Shown piece by piece: positions 11,630 to 23,181 of a stretch of DNA of 64,000 bases. Under the pieces are notes generated by a model. The model was not told where the DNA came from. It did not search any database and saw nothing but the letters and a program-made list of their open reading frames with translations. Each line of letters opens with the position of its first letter. Positions within the stretch are counted from its first letter, which is position 1. Source of the DNA: Brachypterus glaber (Eukaryota; Arthropoda; Insecta; Coleoptera; Kateretidae); NCBI GenBank assembly GCA_958510825.1, contig OY294049.1, forward strand, positions 26,804,986-26,868,985, given 5' to 3'. The position numbers and the translations under genes were made by a program.

Positions 11630-12328
11630 TTATTTAGGGATATGATTTTACACACAAAAAAAATTAAAACAATCCTAAGGGAGATACGCCTCTTCAAAAA
11701 TTGAAACTGAAAAAGTTACGTCTTGAATTTTTTTTTTGTCAAAACTTGAAATTTTACCTTCAAACGCATTTTTCCCGAAAACGGTTAATCATACCGTATT
11801 ACAATAACTTTTTATGTATTTTTACCTAAAAAATCATAGTGTAATAATAAAACTAGAAAAAAATAAGCAGAAAAAAAAGTTTGGGCATAAAGTGATAAGG
11901 CTCACAATTTCGCCCCCTGTAGAGGCTGAATAAGTGAAAAGGTTATTTTAATGCACTGTTGGAAGAAGAGAAAGGCCTACCTTGAACCAAAATTTTAGCA
12001 AGAAAAATAACTAAAGATAACAATTCAAATTTTTCCCGCTAAATTTCCTAAAACAAACAAAAATTAGTAAAGTTAATTACTTTACTAATTTTTGTATACA
12101 AGAGAATTATACATGGGCTAAAATAACTACATGAAAATAACATTGTATAATAAGCATTATTAAAATATGCAAAACCTCGTTGCTACAACTCGAAGGATTC
12201 TGAGTTATAAATAAAATTCAAATTTTTAGCCCCTTTTGAAGGGGCCCTTTTTAAACAAATATTTACAGGAAACGTTTTTCATATTTTTTGATAATTACCC
12301 CTTAAAAGGAATTTATGAATAACCCTGT
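11630..12328. mobile_element. Solo right half of a foldback element
   Basis: It follows the order seen in the right half of the 61827-62967 element: ATCCTAAGGGAGATACG, AAACGGTTAATC, TTTTTATGTATTTTTACC, AAAGTTTGGG, TACATGAAAATAACA, CTGAGTTATAAATAAAA, TTTTAGCCCCTTTTGAAGGG and a terminal ACCCTGTAT. No matching left half precedes it, so it is a truncated copy. A 37-bp hairpin at 12058-12094 lies within it. Confidence 0.6.
12058..12094. repeat. Perfect 16-bp-stem hairpin
   Basis: CAAAAATTAGTAAAGT, a 5-nt loop (TAATT), then the exact reverse complement ACTTTACTAATTTTTG. It could be a tiny foldback element; no protein or RNA gene context. Confidence 0.8.
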
Positions 12329-12689
12329 ATTATCAAAATCAGCAAATTCCACTCTTAAGCAGAAATCAGTCATTAGCGCTCTTAATATAAAAATAACTAT
12401 TTAGTAACGGAGACATCTTTTGTATAACTTTCGGTACATACGATGAAATTGACAGCTTTCTATAAAAAATGTGTACTCATCAAATATACTTTCAATTATG
12501 GCCGTCTAAAAAAAATAAACTATAAAAAACAATTGTTAAGTTAATTTATTATTAAATTGTCTAAACAAAACGTGACTTGACTTTCCCCTAGCAATTCTGA
12601 TCCTACGTAAGACTTTGAATCCTTATTTGATGGCCAGGTCAATAAAGTTCCCCTTTCCGACTATAGAAAACAATCTTACTTATACCTAC
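12329..12689. other. Unassigned AT-rich sequence
   Basis: Non-coding spacer between two foldback elements. No structure recognised. Confidence 0.4.
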
Positions 12690-13597
12690 AGGTTGGTCCA
12701 GAGCTGATGGAAATTTGTTTTTGGGGTGATTCTACATTTAAAAATATAAAAAAAGTTCCAATAAAGGTTGGTCCGGAAATGAGCCCTAAGGAAGCTACGG
12801 CCCTTTTAAGGGGCGTCTAAGAAAGAGTTTTTACTTAATATCTATAAAATCTTTTAATCCACAGTAAAGAATTTTTGCATTGATAATGGCTATCATTCTA
12901 TATAATTTTTATTTGGTAACTTTAAACAGTGGCGTGCAAAATTTGTTGGCAAACCTTTTTGCCTTTAGTTTTTTTTTTTAACATTTTATTAACAAACTAT
13001 AATTATTTGGTTAAAAATACATAAATAAAGTACTCCTAGAGTAACACCAAAAACCCACCCCTTTTCGAGAAACTTACAATAAAGAGATAATTTGAGGCTC
13101 TGCGCATCAAGAATAGGAACCAAAAAATGCGCCAATAAAAATTTTAGTAGCACAGGGTGATTCTACATCAAAAACTGTAAAAACAAGTTTATATACACAA
13201 ATAACCATAAATGGATTTAAGTGTTGCTTTTTAATACGGGGTAGTTCTCTTAAAACTGAATTTCGAACCTAGATTTAAAGAAACTTTTTTGATAGTTTTT
13301 GAAGTAGAATCGCCCTGCATTATTAAAATTTTAATTGCCGTAATTTTTAGTTCCTATTTTTGATGCTCACAACGTGAAATTATCTCTTTAACTGTAATTT
13401 TTTTGAAAACGGTTGGTTCTACAGTGCTACACTAAGGGCATCTTATTTATGTATTTTTAACCAAGGAATCATAGTCTGATAAAGTGTCAAAAAACTAGAG
13501 GCGAATAAGTTTGGGAGAAAACAGTAAACTTTTTTTTATATTATTGGATGTTGAATCCTCCCTTATTTTTTTCCGTCAGTTCTGGACCACACCGTAT
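12690..13597. mobile_element. Foldback element of the TA/CAGG superfamily
   Basis: The left end TACAGGTTGGTCCAGAGCTG is mirrored by CAGTTCTGGACCACACCGTA at the right end. Inner landmarks shared with the 8776 and 61827 elements are GGTGATTCTACAT, GGTCCGGAAATGAGCCCTAA, TACATAAATAAAGTACTC and GAAAACGGTTGGTTCTACAG. The centre is a hairpin built on GTGATTCTACATCAAAAACT and AGTTTTTGAAGTAGAATCGC. Non-coding. Its right two thirds form the first unit of a tandem array. Confidence 0.75.
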
Positions 13598-15378
13598 ATC
13601 AGTTTAAATGGGTCATTTCGTACGAACTGTTCGAACAGTGGCAACTAAGGTCAAAACACAAATCGTGAACTATTTGCTAACAATTACATTTACCTTAAGG
13701 TTTTTAGTTTTCAAAGTTAAAAGACGTCGAGATGTGATATTTTATTACGATAAATAGTTAATTTTATTTACATTTTATTGTCGTAAATTTAAGGTCTGTA
13801 TGTAAAAATACATAAATAAAGTACTCCTAGAGTAAAACCAAAAACCCACCCCTTTTCGAGAAACTTACAATAAAGAGATAATTTGAGGCTCTGCGCATCA
13901 AGAATAGGAACCAAAAAATGCGCCAATAAAAATTTTAGTAGCACAGGGTGATTCTACATCAAAAACTGTAAAAACAAGTTTATATACACAAATAACCATA
14001 AATGGATTTAAGTGTTGCTTTTTAATACGGGGTAGTACTCTTAAAACTGAATTTCGAACCTAGATTTAAAGAAACTTTTTTGATAGTTTTTGAAGTAGAA
14101 TCGCCCTGCATTATTAAAATTTTAATTGCCGTAATTTTTAGTTCCTATTTTTGATGCTCACAACGTGAAATCATATCTTTAACTGTAATTTTCTCGAAAA
14201 CGGTTGGTTCTACAGTGTTACACTAAGAGCACCTTATTTATGTATTTTTTATCAAGGAATCATAGTCTGATAAAGTGTCAAAAAACTAGAGGCGAATAAG
14301 TTTGGGAGAAAACAGTAAACTTTTTTTATATTATTGGATGTTGAATCCTCCCTTAATTTTTTCCGTCAGTTCTGGACCACACCGTATATCAGTTTAAATG
14401 GGTCATTTCGTACGAACTGTTCGAACAGTGGCAACTAAGGTCAAAACCCAAATCGTGAACTATTTGCAAACAATTACATTTACCTTAAGGTTTTTAGTTT
14501 TCAAAGTTAAAAGACGTCGAGATGTGATATTTTATTACGATAAATAGTTAATTTTATTTACATTTTATTGTCGTAAATTTAAGGTCTGTATGTAAAAATA
14601 CATAAATAAAGTACTCCTAGAGTAAAACCAAAAACCCACCCCTTTTCGAGAAACTTACAATAAAGATATAATTTGAGGCTCTGCGCATCAAGAATAGGAA
14701 CCAAAAAATGCGCCAATAAAAATTTTAGTAGCACAGGGTGATTCTACATCAAAAACTGTAAAAACAAGTTTATATACACAAGTAACCATAAATGGATTTA
14801 AGTGTTGCTTTTTAATACGGGGTAGTACTCTTAAAACTGAATTTCGAACCTAGGTTTAAAGAAACTTTTTTGATAGTTTTTGAAGTAGAATCGCCCTGCA
14901 TTATTAAAATTTTAATTGCCGTAATTTTTAGTTCCTATTTTTGATGCTCACAACGTGAAATTATCTCTTTAACTCTAATTTTTTTGAAAACGGTTGATTC
15001 TACAGTGATACACTAAGGGCATCTTATTTATGTATTTTTAACCAAGGAATCATAGTGTCAAGTGTCAAAAAACTAGAGGCGAATAAGTTTAGGAGAAAAC
15101 AGTAAACTTTTTTTTATATTATTGGATGTTGAATCCTCCCTTAATTTTTTCCGTCAGTTCTGGACCACACCGTATATCAGTTTAAATGGGTCATTTCGTA
15201 CGAACTGTTCGAACAGTGGCAACTAAGGTCAAAACCCAAATCGTGAACTATTTGCTAACAATTACATTTACCTTAAGGTTTTTAGTTTTCAAAGTTAAAA
15301 GACGTCGAGACGTGATATTTTATTACGATAAATAGTTAATTTTATTTACATTTTATTGTCGTAAATTTAAGGTCTGTT
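13012..15378. repeat. Three-unit tandem array, about 790 bp per unit
   Basis: Units are 13012-13802, 13803-14592 and 14593-15378, about 97-99% alike. Each contains the inner part of the foldback element at 12690 (from TAAAAATACATAAATAAAGT to the right end ACACCGTATAT) plus about 200 bp of flank ending AATTTAAGGTCTGT. The array therefore arose by amplifying an element-flank junction after insertion. The third unit ends where the 3.8-kb palindrome begins. Confidence 0.95.
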
Positions 15379-15520
15379 TATGCAAAAATTAACTAAGCTA
15401 ACGAGAAATATAAATAAGTTTAGGTATATTCTGCTAGAAATATACTTATGTTTATGACCACACTTCGTATGCGTAATAGGTGTGTCGAAAAATCCCGAAT
15501 TTCGAAATCGAAAAACGCTC

Positions 15521-15737
15521 CACTATGTCGCCAAATGAAAAATGAGTGTCCAAAATTATTTTATTACTAAAATTGAGTAAAAACTCTTTAATATACATAA
15601 AAAAATAGTTTAGTCACAATTTTGAGTTTTTCTAATGTAGAAAAGTATAATGAATAACTTTGAATGGTTCTTGATTCTTATTTCTAAATTTCATATGCCT
15701 ATTTATGGACACTTTTTTCCCCGTTGGCAACATAGTG
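15521..15737. mobile_element. Transib-like MITE (217 bp)
   Basis: Termini are CACTATGTCGCCAAATG and, inverted, CACTATGTTGCCAACGG. A 5-bp direct repeat, CGCTC, lies at 15516-15520 and 15738-15742. Transib elements have CACWATGG-like ends and 5-bp CG-rich target duplications, and both features fit apart from the last base of the heptamer-octamer. The opposite arm of the surrounding 3.8-kb palindrome lacks this insert and reads straight from GAAAACGCACTC. It is non-coding. A longer relative lies at 42570-43639. Confidence 0.8.
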
Positions 15738-15857
15738 CGCTCTCAAGCTCAAAAGTTGCTCCTTGCTAAAAAACGGTGGCCACTCAAAAATGAGCTAAAT
15801 CGATTACCTCTAAACGGTAGCTCAAAGCATTCAAACTTTGAAAAAAATCGGTACCTG

Positions 15858-16112
15858 CACTGATAAAACTGTTTATTTGCGTCAACTAAATATTTGGTTG
15901 GGACAAATAAACTTTATGTGAGTCAAATAAATTTTATTTCTGCCAAATAAATTATTTTGTTCCCATTAATAAATCATTTTGCAATTAAAATATTTGTTTA
16001 CATGAACTAAATTTATTTGACTCAAATAAAATTTATTTGTCCCAACCAAATAATTTAAATGACCATATCCAACCAAATATTTAGTTGACGCAAATAAACG
16101 CTTTTATCAGTG
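15858..16112. mobile_element. Palindromic MITE with CACTGATAAAA ends (255 bp)
   Basis: CACTGATAAAACTGTTTATT... is mirrored at the right end (...CGCTTTTATCAGTG). The arms share TTGCGTCAACTAAATATTTG and GGTTGGGACAAATAAA. The opposite palindrome arm reads GGTACCTG directly into the continuation, which fixes both boundaries. Only TG is shared at the junctions, so the superfamily is uncertain. Confidence 0.75.
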
Positions 16113-16321
16113 TGTATTATAGATAAAAACTGATTGTACATAAAATTGAGGAAATTTTGGAGGGTTTCTTTTTCTATTTAGAAGCAATACGAGTTGGAAG
16201 AAACTAAAAAAATATATCCCCCTCCCCTTAAGTTAGAACATAAAAAAAATCGCCAATTATTTGAAGATTTCGCTAAAATTTAATTTTTGCAAGTTTTAAA
16301 ATATGCATAAAAAATAGTTTT

Positions 16322-16900
16322 TTGTACGACCAAGACTAAAACCTAATTTTACGCTTTCATTTTCGGGACTAAACTTGCCGTTTTTCTCCCTAGGGAATAA
16401 AAATCACGACAACCTTGATAATATTAAAATATTATACTTACTATGTGCTTTGCTGGTTCAAAAATTAGGTTTGGTGGTGTTTTGTAATAAATTAGCAATT
16501 CAAACCAATTTATTTGATTTTAACAAAGAAAACCTTTAAAAATAACATTGTTATAACAATTTATACATAACTTAAAATTTATCATCTTCGTCCATTTTTT
16601 TTGACGTTTGTGTCAACCATATTAAAAAACAATTAAAATCGAGATAGCCATGAAACTGACTTTTCGCAATTTACATTTGATTAAATTACTAAAATAAAAC
16701 AACCGATTTTAGACGCGTGGTTTTTAATTTTTATTTTATCTACCTACCTAAATTATGTTTGGTCCTGCAAAAAATAGTGTATATACCTCAGGACTAAACT
16801 TGGCTGTTTTAGTCCCTTACATTTCTGTTTCCCTCGCTCGCTACGCTCGCTCAGGAAACACTAATGCAGCGGGACTAAAACAGCCAGTTTAGTCCCTTGG
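16322..16900. repeat. Insertion in the left palindrome arm, with GGACTAAACTTG repeats
   Basis: The right palindrome arm passes straight from AAAAATAGTTATATA to ATAAATAACTATTAAAC. The left arm has about 580 extra bases here. The insert has three copies of a GGACTAAACTTGC/GGACTAAAACAGCC-type motif (16373, 16791, 16879; the last two bracket a TTTCCCTCGCTCG/GCTCGCTCAGGAAA hairpin). It is non-coding, the ends are not cleanly defined and the family is unknown. Confidence 0.55.
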
Positions 16901-17753
16901 TATATAAATAACTATTAAACAAAAAACTTATATGTTAGTATACAAGCATATATACATATAAAACTACCTGCGTATACAGAAGGCATTACTTGTTTCCGCA
17001 AGTAGGGGGGTAAAAAAAATATATTTCAATTCGAAATCGGGTGGATTTTCTGTTTTTTGCCTAAAACTTTTTTTGATGTAGTTTTTTGAATTTTTCTTGT
17101 TGGAATATACTTTTTTATGTAAAAAATACACAAAAAAGTGTCCGTTGTAACATAGAAGGGATTAACCGTTTTGAAGATAAATGTATTAAAAATTAATTTT
17201 TACCCATCAAGAACCAAAAATCAAATTATAAAGCCAAAAACAAAGATTTTAGTAACGGGTGGTTATTTAACATTAAAAACCGAGAAAAAAAGTTATATGC
17301 ACCATGGTAAAAAAATCATTTCTAAGGGAGATACGTCATTCTTAAAATACACCATGCCTTTAAAATAGGGCATATTTAAAAGGACATAACTTCCTTAGGA
17401 ATAATTTTTTGACGAAGGTGCATATAACTTGTTTTCTCGGTTTTTAATCTTAATTAACCACCGATTACTAAAATATTTTTTTTTGACTTTATATAAAGTA
17501 TTTTTTCTTCAAGCGTACTAAAATGTTCATATTTTATAACTGAACACACTAGTTAGAAGTGATCTATTTTTTTACAGTAAAAAAATGAGTTCATTGTTGT
17601 ACGCCGTAAAAAAAAGTTAGTTAGCAAAACCACCACTGGCGGCAGCACTCTTTGACTTTGATGACAGCCATACTTTAAACTTGTTTGTTTATTATGTAAA
17701 CAGGTGGTTGACTCGAGATTCTGTGCAAAAACCTTGTGTGAAATTGATTAAAA

Positions 17754-17882
17754 ATGATTGAAGAAGAATATATGGTTTATACACCTACAAATCTCTCCGA
17801 AATTGCAAATGCTACATTGGACAAGTTACCATCGAAATCGCGAAAAGTGTACGATTTAGCCTGCGAAAAAAAATTAAAATGA
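17754..17882 (+). pseudogene. Exon-like ORF (42 aa) in the palindrome loop; possible recombinase-type N-terminus
   Basis: An ATG ORF lies in the unique loop of the 3.8-kb palindrome. It encodes a hydrophilic peptide with IANATLDKLPSKSRKVYDLA near its C-terminus and ends at a TGA. Reading past that stop gives AKEGLSSFQ, so the TGA may replace a Trp codon. A 'LP-KSR-Y--A---F--W' pattern is typical of the N-terminal SAM-like region of crypton-type tyrosine recombinases and related insect proteins. Less AT-rich DNA before the ATG (17630-17750) looks like a 5' leader. I infer a captured first exon or a decayed element gene; the match is short and from memory of the family pattern. Confidence 0.35.
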
Positions 17883-18356
17883 GCTAAGGAAGGTTTAAGT
17901 TCATTTCAAAAGGGTTTTATTGGCCTATTTTAATAAACAAAACATACTTTATTACTGAATAAATTAAATTCAAAAATTAATATTTAAAAAATATATATAG
18001 GATACTTGAAGAAAAAATAATATGTTTTACTAAGAGGAAAAGTGAAGCTTTTTTTACTAGTCTGTAGAATTTACGGACGACGTGTAAAAATTTACTTTTA
18101 AATGCATTTATCTTCAAAACGGTTATATATGCGATCTAACACCACGAACACTTTTTTGTGTATTTTTACATAAAAAAGTATATTCCAATAAGAAACATTC
18201 AACAAAGCTACACCGAAAAAAAAATTTAGGCAAAAAACAGAAAATCCACCCGGTTTCGAATAGAAATTTATTTTTTTTACTCGAATTGCCAAACGAAACG
18301 AAACAAATAATGTCTTCTGTATACGCAGATAGGTTAATAGTTATTTATGGTACTAG

Positions 18357-18626
18357 TGGGTAAAGTAAGATATTGCCCATGATAAAAATTAACCTGAGAG
18401 GCGTCAGCCAAGCAGGTTAATTTTCGAGAGGGCAATATCGGTTTACCCATGAGTGCCATACAAGGTTTTATCCAATAAATAGCTTAGGAATTCATATTTT
18501 TATTAAAAATTTTAATTACATTTACAAGAAAATAATTTGACAAGTGACAGTTGAGTGGGTAAAATAAATAATTATCCTCTCAATAAAGTAAAAGACACGC
18601 GGGGGTTATTATTGAGTTTATCTATT
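18357..18626 (+). repeat. Dispersed repeat G, copy 2
   Basis: Reverse-complement partner of 9336-9605, over 90% alike. It begins GGGTAAAGTAAGATATTGCC and ends TTATTATTGAGTTTATCTA. The opposite arm of the 3.8-kb palindrome lacks it, so it inserted after the palindrome formed. Confidence 0.75.
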
Positions 18627-19218
18627 TAAAATAAAGCTGGTAATTGTCTTATTATCTGTATGTATTGGATAAAATGTATATATGCTTATTTACTAATATA
18701 TAAGTTTGCAGATTTTTTGTTTAATAGTTATTTATATACTATATATAACTATTTTTGATGCACTTTTTAAAACTTGTAAGAATGACATTTTCGAGAAACC
18801 TTCAAATAATTGGCATTATTTATTTATGTTCTAATTTAAGGGGAGGGGGGATATATATTTTTTTAGTTTCTCCCAACTAGCATTATTTCTAAATATTACC
18901 AAAAAAAACATCAAAAATTTCCTTAATTTTATACACATCAGTTTTTATCCGAAAGACAGGTACCGATTTTTTTCAAAGTTTGAGCGGCCGCCGTTTTTTA
19001 CCAAAGAGCTACTTTTGAGGCAGAGTGCGTTTTCGATTTCGAAATTCGGGACCTTACTCCGTATGCGTAAGTTTAACTGGGTGCCGTAATCATACTTGGG
19101 TATGAGCAGGGTAGTCATGAAATTAATTATAATTCGTTAATTATCACAAAGTATACCCAGTATAGACCTAAAATTAATTATATTTCTCGTTAGCTTTAAT
19201 TTTTAATTTTTGCACACT

Positions 19219-21194
19219 GATAGAAAAATCTAAAAATAGTACAACCAAACAGTGTTGTAACTAGTGTGAGGTATATAATACCATTTTTACGGTTATTCTA
19301 TAACATTATAACGTTATATTAAATACACTATTAAAATTTTAGATTCATATTAGTTAATAATACAACAACGTTGTTATTTAATAGTTTTTTGAGGAAGGAT
19401 GTTTAATAAAAATGGAGACAGTTGATTCTAATATATGTTTTACCAAAATATTGAAAGTAGGTATTTTGGGCTAATGTATTTACTTGTAATATTGACTAAC
19501 TATAAAAGTTTTAGCGGCTAAATTAAATATGAATATAATAAAAATGCTTAATTCCAGGGACAGAGGTTTATCGTTAAATTAGCGGACGGAAAGAGATAAT
19601 TTCGTTGAAAAATAGTTTGATAGAAATATCTTAGCCTAAATGCTCAACTAAAGTGTTGGGGACAATCGTCAAAATGACAATTTTAGACTTCGAAAATTTT
19701 TTTTGGTATTTACTTTAAAAATAGTTTTTTTATTTTTATTTAATCAAATAAAAGGTATCAAGTCCTAATTAAAAAACAATTTCAATTAGCTTACTTGGTC
19801 TTTATAAAAAAGTTATGGACCTAAATCTTCCCACTTTGAGATTTTCGACCATATACGATTTCTATAATTTTTCCTTATAAAAACTTTGTTGTGGATTATC
19901 TCGAAAACTGAACCAACGATTTTTTTTCCTGACGGATTTGGATTCTTCAACAAAAGTTATTTAAGAAAACATGTAAATAAAGTTTCGCATTACACAAAAG
20001 TTAAAATTTGTAAACTAGTGTTATTAGGTAGGTACTTCAAAAACACTATTTTTTTGCCTTTGCGCGATCGCAGCTGCGATTTAGCTACTGTTTTGATAAA
20101 AATGATTTTTAATTTAAACAAAACGATATTAGGTTAAAATTTGACCAAAATTAGGGAAATAATTATTGTTTTCTAAGAACTAAGTTTTAGGTGAATTTTT
20201 TTTTTTATTAACCTGTTTTCACACTATTATAATAATAATAACAACTACTTTAATAGTGTATTTATAATTATTATTTTTTTTATTGAAGATAATATTTTTG
20301 ATTAAATGCTATCTTCTTCTTATAAAAATGGAGATACGACAAAACAATATTGAAATTTTAAAATATTTTGTGGAGATACGACAATTTATTTTAGAAATTT
20401 AAGCATATATTGATAAAATGTTTGTTGGACACTAAAGTACTTAATTGTAGATATACAAATATGTAAAAATCTCAAAATATCCGAAAATGGAGATACGACA
20501 AACCAATACTGGGGTGTCGATGTGAGTAAAATCAAAAGATGTCCGCTCAAAATAAAAATCGACCTGTCCGAGGATTATTTCTTTTAAAAATTATTGATAG
20601 AGTTAACGAATTCATTCATTTTGAAAATTCTACGCTGTAAAAAAGGTATGTGGACGCCTTCGCCAAAATTGCAAATAATTTAAATTGCAATTTGGCGAGG
20701 TTGTTGATATTATTTATGTTGAGGCTACGACTGTAATATTATTCACTTTGAGTATAAATAGTAATAATAATTATGATTAAATGGTAACTATTTTACTTTG
20801 TAGACATAATATTATTATAATATTATAATAAACCGCTGAGGAATTCAGGTGCATATATTATTTTAAATAAAAAGCATTTTTTTACACAAAAAAAACCAAA
20901 CAGACGCCAAACCAACGTTAAAGTAAACCATTAAAAAAAAAACAAACAACAAAAAACAAAACAAACTCCGGCACGGACAGCTGCAATTAGCCGCTTGTCT
21001 CGATAACATTCAAAGCGCGTTTACGTTTACAAGCGCTAGAAGAGTGGTGGTTTTTAGCTTTCCAAAACTCCCAAAAAACATGCTCGATAAAAAATTCTTA
21101 GACACAAATGTGTTTCATAATAGTTATTTTTGTAATAAGAGCGCAAAATGACTGATCACATTTTTGTAATACAAACAACATTTTTTCTACTATA
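19219..21194. other. Non-coding AT-rich block with short repeated motifs
   Basis: No gene recognised. GGAGATACGACAA occurs three times (about 20330, 20382, 20488). Repeat D copy 2 lies at about 20505-20640. A hairpin CGCCAAAATTGCAAAT/ATTGCAATTTGGCG lies at 20663-20700. Open frames near 19.9-20.1 kb lack family motifs. Confidence 0.5.
20505..20640 (+). repeat. Dispersed repeat D, copy 2
   Basis: Reverse-complement relative of 6430-6575, sharing the block around AAAATCGACCTGTCCGAG. Its context differs from copy 1, so it is an interspersed repeat. Confidence 0.6.
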
Positions 21195-23181
21195 CACCGT
21201 GTATTTGAAATAGCGTCGGAAAAAAAATACACGAATAGCTCATGGTATAACTAACATTTTCCGTGAAAATTAAAAAAATATGTGCAGTAGTTTCAGAATG
21301 GGATTTTTTTGAAAAAAAATGTACCTTTTAGCCGTACGTCAATGTCACGCTGTGAAATTCTCTAAATTAATGGTGACCTTGTAGCAAATATGTATGAAAT
21401 CTTCCCAACGTTGCCAGATTCACTCGATGAGAAAAGTTTTTTTAAACTTACCTACCGTAGTAAAATAGGGGCATGTTTTCATGAAGTAAACATATCATTA
21501 TCACCTAGGTAATAATAATATTTAAGTTATCCGCTGGATGCCATCGAACTATTTCCCCAACCCTTGTTTTTTATCTTAACAAGAAGTTTTCACTGATTTT
21601 TTTAAATTATCAACCACAGCGATTCAATCACTATAAGATTTATTAAATAATAAAGTAAAAAAATGTACACAACACTTTGAAACACTTTTTTTGCATTAGA
21701 ATGGTCGGGATAGGTATTAAACTTGAAATATTAAACAAAAATTGTCTAATCACTATAGGAAAATAACGCACATAAACCACTGCAATGATTTTTAACTATT
21801 TATTATTGAAACTACGATTTATTGCAAAAAATACTGGTCAAATTAATTTTCTGAGAATCGAATTAGAAAAGTCGTAGCTCTCTCTCTCTCTCACTTCAGA
21901 TCTGTGGTTTGAGCTGCCAGGGCTATCCAACCAGTCCTCGTCGGTTACACTTAAACGAAATGGACCGTCTGGTTTGTACCATGCCTTTCCGTCTGTTGCA
22001 ACGAAGTTATCCTCTTGCTGTGAAAAGTCTTCTCTGATGATTTCTTTCTTTTAAAACACAATCACAATATACTTTTTATAGTCACTAAAGTTTAATGTTT
22101 GATTTATTAAAAAAAAGTCGTAGCTTCATAAACCAAACCCAGTTTTTATATTCCTACAGTTGGCTACACTTTGTTTGGTATTTTTAGGTTAGATCATTTA
22201 TTTTTTCGTATTGTTTTGACTGTAGCAAAACTGTTGTTTTCCCTTAAAATTTCTATAATTTTTGGTCGTTAGTCTTAGGGCCACTTGCACCAACTATGGT
22301 TTAACTTTAAACTTGGATTAAATTGAGTGTCATCCAATCAAAACGCAGCATTTTTAACTTAAACTCGGTTTAGTCGAGATAATCCCTGAAGAAAAGTTGG
22401 TGCAAGTGGCCCTTATACATCTGGCTCTCACTACTCCTAGTTACTGATGTAACCACCATGCAACCCGATGGCTGAAATGTAAAATACAAAGCCAAAAATC
22501 GAAGAAGAAGAAGAAAACTGTTGTTTACATCCCATCAGGGTACTATTTTTACGTGCAATGGGAAATTTGGATTTGTGCTGTATAAAATACTGATCAAAAT
22601 GTAAAGTGAATCGCTCAAAGGTTTTCAACAAATTTAAAGTTAAATATCTCCGAATATAATAAAAGGTACACATTTTGAATAGATTACATGTATTTAGAGT
22701 TGCCAAAAACTTTACACTACTAGTGATATGGTATTTTTTCTACTAAAAAATCTGCAAGTGTGAGTTAAAGTTGTGTGAGTGAAAGTTAACCCGTTAAATT
22801 TCAGCATCTGTTAAAAACAACATCTGTTAAATAGTTTGTAGGTGAAGATTATGAATATGGCAAGTACATCTTTGGTTATTATTTTAACATTTTTTACGGT
22901 ACTTTATAATTATTGTTGATAAAATTCTATGATGATTAAAAGACGATAAAAGTTATTTTGTCAAACAGTAAATACGGAATCGACAAAATCTGACAACCTT
23001 GCATTTTGCAAATTTGAAGCGCGATGATAAAGCTTACAGATGCGTCGTCTGTAGGCTGGATTTAAGGTTTTCTAAAGATTTTTTTTAGATTTTTTTTTTC
23101 AATTTTTTTCTTTCTGAATCGATTTTTGGGGTCACAAAGATGATCTGTTTTTTTTTCCGACGCTATTTCAAATACACCGTG
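21195..23181. mobile_element. TA-target inverted-repeat element, about 2 kb
   Basis: Ends are TA|CACCGTGTATTTGAAATAG and its inverse, continuing as CGTCGGAAAAAAAA; the inverted repeats total about 32 bp. TA duplications lie at 21193-21194 and 23182-23183. The GTGTATTTGAAATAG block is also the end of the 61827-62967 element. The interior is not palindromic and encodes no recognisable transposase, so it is non-autonomous (Tc1/mariner-like by target only). It contains a Harbinger-type MITE (22278-22412) and a short TC run near 21878-21892. Confidence 0.75.
22278..22412. mobile_element. PIF/Harbinger-type MITE (135 bp)
   Basis: Inverted repeats GGGCCACTTGCACCAACT (left) and AGTTGGTGCAAGTGGCCC (right) are perfect over 18 bp. 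A 3-bp TTA duplication lies at 22275-22277 and 22413-22415, as expected for Harbinger. It is nested in the 2-kb TA element and has no ORF. Confidence 0.9.

Larger units (their letters stand above)
15380..19218. mobile_element. 3.8-kb inverted-repeat element with about 2-kb arms and a unique loop
   Basis: The left arm starts ATGCAAAAATTA ... GCTAACGAGAAATATAA (15381) and the right arm ends with the reverse complement (TTATATTTCTCGTTAGCTTTAA ... TAATTTTTGCA, 19180-19215). Matching inner landmarks include CCCGAATTTCGAAATCGAAAA, CAAACTTTGAAAAAAATCGG, AAACTAAAAAAATATAT, CTGCGTATACAGA, GGGTGGATTTTCTGTTTTTT and ATTTTTTCTTCAAG. The arms converge at about 17515 and 17997. Each arm bears its own insertions (left: 15521, 15858, 16322; right: 18357), so the opposite arm shows the empty site. 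The loop carries an exon-like ORF. No transposase is visible. Confidence 0.8.

Noticed and set aside
13012..15378. CRISPR-like array
   Set aside because: Unit is about 790 bp without short repeats and unique spacers; this is a eukaryotic tandem duplication.
17171..18292. Two 64-65 aa ORFs in the 3.8-kb palindrome
   Set aside because: They lie in paired arms (17.2 and 18.2 kb) and have no family signature.
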